A stretch of 64,000 nt of DNA from Sipunculus nudus (taxonomy: Eukaryota; Annelida; Sipuncula; Golfingiida; Sipunculidae), in contig CM049317.1 in the NCBI GenBank assembly GCA_026874595.1, positions 9,518,382 through 9,582,381 on the forward strand, given 5' to 3'. Both the position numbers and the translations under genes were made by a program. Shown here one piece after another: positions 61,711-64,000 of this stretch; position 1 is the stretch's first letter; each line of letters starts with the position of its first letter. Under the pieces are notes generated by a model, which did not search any database, was not told the origin of the DNA, and saw only the letters and a program-made list of their open reading frames with translations.

Positions 61711-61752
61711 GTCTAGACGTCTAGACCCTGTGTCTAGACACATTGTCTAGAC
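61711..61752. promoter_or_regulatory. cluster of four perfect GTCTAGAC palindromes
   Basis: GTCTAGAC occurs at 61711, 61719, 61732 and 61745 within 42 bp (spacing 8, 13, 13). GTCTAGAC is the classical palindromic Smad-binding element. Followed by a 10-bp poly-C run. It may be a functional site cluster or simply a short 13-bp tandem repeat inside the composite element. Confidence 0.5.
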
Positions 61753-62617
61753 ATCCCCCCCCCCCAGCCAGGTCAGTTGCCATGGTGATGTCTGGACCCC
61801 ACCTGTTTGTACTGAGTGACCTCTTGACTTGGCTGCTGAAATTAAGCATATTGTTAAATCTGTTTTCAAATACAGAAAGCCTTTTTCAATTGTCTACAAT
61901 GCTTTTTTAAAACTGTATTTACCCAATCTCTTCTTATAAAACTGGCAGAACCCTACCATAATATTTGTAAAGTTTAAACCAATCAGCTTAACAGTTTTAT
62001 CATAAATCAGTGTATAAGCTAGAAGAGTTTAAAATTACATTTTCACTTGTAAAAAACACATCAATGTAGGTGGCGCCACCAATACATCAAAATCAGATAT
62101 GACATATGTGACAAACATTGGTATAAAATTTGGTGATTATAGCTCTAGCCGTTTCTGAGATTTTAACTTAAGTGTGCTTTTTTGGACAGATGACTCAGTT
62201 CAACCTCCTGTAACTCGGCCAAAAATCTCCGAACTGGAACCATTCGTACAAACTTGAGAGAGATTGTTCCAGGGATCATATCTGTGAAATATTGGACAAT
62301 TTTGCTGGACAGTTTCAGAGAAGAAGATTTTTAAAGGTTTTTAAGCTTTTTCTCTATAAAATCTAAATTAATGCAGATACCCAATAATAAGCTCCAGTTT
62401 CACATGTGACTAATTCTTACATGTAATTTGGAGCTGCTAGCTCCGAGGGTTTCTGACTTACAGCCATGGACGGAGGAAGCCAGCCCTGGACGGCTGAAGG
62501 ACGACGCTGCGCCATCGCATAAGCTCACAGGTTCGCTAAAAATGGAACCAAAGTCTATAATTCTATTTATCTATATATTTCATTTAAAATATATAAATAT
62601 TATTCTCTGAATTGTGT

Positions 62618-62706
62618 GGGGATGATTACATTGACCATCCCCCCTTGCCAAAAAGTGGGGGGGATATATACCCCCCTTCCCCCCTATTATTGACGCCCCT
62701 GGTGAA
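62618..62706 (-). mobile_element. poly-C/poly-G element fragment, reverse orientation
   Basis: CATCCCCCCTTGCC, GTGGGGGGGATATATACCCC and CCCCTATTATTGACGCCCCT. The end TTGACGCCCCTGG resembles the reverse complement of the GTGGCGTCA start of the 54624 family. Confidence 0.45.
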
Positions 62707-64000
62707 TTAAAATCTCAAGATTACAAAATGCATGGCAGACAGCTCATGGACATCTCTTTTTACATTATTTTATTATAATTTGTGTTGATTAATTCATCAA
62801 TCCAAGCAGGCCTTGTGATCTTCTGTTCCGATCTGTCATAATTTTCTAAAATCCATTTGACAATTTATCATCTTTTTATCTAGGTGCACTGCTGGAAAGG
62901 AACTAAATAATTATCAAATGGCAGGGCTCCCAGGCCTGGTAATGCCAATAATACAAACATATAGGAGAAGCACAGTCAATATGTAGGTGTTACTTAGGAA
63001 TATTTTCTTTTATTAACAAGTTAAGTGCATAATATGAGGGTGGTGATACCATGAATCAGTTCTATATAGATATATTTGTCATATAACTGTGTAATTTACC
63101 ACCAGTTTGGAAATGATGTTACTTGGGCACCTGTGCTGACTACTAACAAAGTGTGTTAGTATTAGAATGACTAATGATGCTACAGTCAAGCATCTTAAGG
63201 GCAAGCTTTTTATGGATACTAACAAAGTAGTTGCATTTCTCTGTTACGAACATGATGTGGTGTTAAGATTAGATTCATAGAGATATATGGCCACCAATAT
63301 CAAGGCTAAATGTCCTAGGTGTTAGTTGGTGTGTGATTCCACTTAATATGCAAGTTACAATCACATTTTTAGCAAACAGTTTTGAACTTCAAACAAGGAA
63401 ACACAAACAACACTGAAAATGTCTAAATATAATACAATGTATATTTTTCAGTTTTAATGTATTACAAAATTCCAATTTATACTCTCATTACATGAATACT
63501 GTTTTTTATATAATTTATTTATAAATAAATATTGATGAGGTTAGTACTCCTATATCATCATCTTTAAAAAAAATTGGGTTCATAAACTTCAAAAAGTTCC
63601 AAACTGTATGAAAATATAATTTTAATATTTTTTATGACATTCTGGCCATTTTCTTCACTTCATGACTTTCATATTTCAAATTTATCTTCAATGTATAGGA
63701 CTTAATCCATGATAAATAAAGAGATAAACATATATACTGATCATATCCCAATATTCTTGACACTGAATACTCTATCACAATTACTACAAATCTGTGACTT
63801 CATCTTTTATTTTATATTTTATTTTGTATATTGGTATTAAATCAGTATTCCTGCAGATAAGTTTACAGATTTTATCACATATGTATTATCAGCAGTCAGA
63901 GTGTAAAATATAATTTACCACATACTTAATATACTGAGCAAAAAGATAATTATTACAAGTATTGTTTTTATTTTGATGACCAAACATGAAAATGAAAGTT

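Larger units (their letters stand above)
60008..62544 (+). mobile_element. composite tandem-monomer element, copy 3 (longest)
   Basis: Left end CTAGAATATGGGTAGTCGAC, as in copy 1; about five 278-bp units (next entry); a unit end with GGACGCTGGGCAG and AGAGGTCAAC; a linker with a TCTAGA cluster, poly-C and GAGTGACCTCTTGACTTGGC; a 3' part with CTGTAACTCGGCCAAAAATC and AATTTGGTGATTATAGCTCT; an end GCGCCATCGCATAAGCTCAC then AGGTTCGCTAAAA, as in copy 2. Elements with internal tandem monomers of variable copy number are known in bivalves (the pearl/CvA-type and Helentron-derived elements); assignment to them is inference. ORFs inside are repeat translations. Confidence 0.7.
23595..64000. other. upstream intron or intergenic region (40 kb) without a supported coding gene
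   Basis: I read the minus strand for an exon encoding the family's acidic domain and found none, and no other gene with recognisable domains on either strand. The interval is AT-rich DNA with complex blocks, mobile elements and satellites listed separately. Stretches 23600-25370, 30130-30600, 34410-36340, 39181-41130, 42350-43340, 47370-48030, 51760-52970 and 62706-64000 show nothing beyond ordinary AT-rich sequence and short homopolymers. Confidence 0.5.

Overview
The window is eukaryotic and most likely from a bivalve mollusc. It is AT-rich, carries long TA, CT, GA and TG microsatellites, has poly-C/poly-G element ends, and is dominated by short non-autonomous mobile elements of types I associate with bivalve genomes (for example a family starting near-identically with CAAGTGACCCATGGGTCA). 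There are no operons or long open reading frames. Nearly all ORFs of 60-170 codons here look like chance ORFs or simple-repeat translations.

One gene is supported. It lies on the minus strand and is represented by three phase-compatible exons with good splice sites: 23255-23594 (5' UTR plus start codon), 14497-14762 and 8824-8883. Together they encode 163 residues of a PEA3-subfamily ETS transcription factor (ETV1/4/5-like). The evidence is a block with an IKQEPKDCGYDSS core followed by SCSYQKCNGNF, which parallels the vertebrate ETV1/4/5 region just N-terminal to the ETS domain. The ETS DNA-binding domain exons are not in the window and should lie to the left of position 1. The conserved N-terminal acidic domain of the family was not found. 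The visible start therefore gives a form without it, or its exons lie beyond the right edge, or the mollusc protein has lost it. A 12-bp frame-preserving microexon candidate lies at 18860-18871.

Layout: 1-8823 intron with a 1.4-kb hAT-like element; 8824-14762 two exons around a 5.6-kb intron with two complex blocks; 14763-23254 an 8.5-kb intron with small mariner-like elements, a (TA)n tract and a 48-nt hammerhead ribozyme; 23255-23594 first coding exon; 23595-64000 upstream intron or intergenic DNA. The upstream part holds complex, GC-richer blocks that may be regulatory elements or distal promoters (about 46.4-47.1, 49.9-50.2, 51.2-51.7 and 53.0-53.6 kb). It also holds a 956-bp near-perfect palindrome (33433-34388) and a 42-copy, 31-bp minisatellite (37077-38384). 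From 43 to 62.5 kb there are three copies of a composite element with internal tandem monomers, and within one copy a cluster of four perfect GTCTAGAC (Smad-type) palindromes.

The most notable items are the intact hammerhead core, the palindrome with an attached 20-bp terminal inverted repeat, the composite tandem-repeat elements, the GTCTAGAC cluster and the microexon candidate. All homology statements come from reading the sequence and from memory of the families; no search was run.
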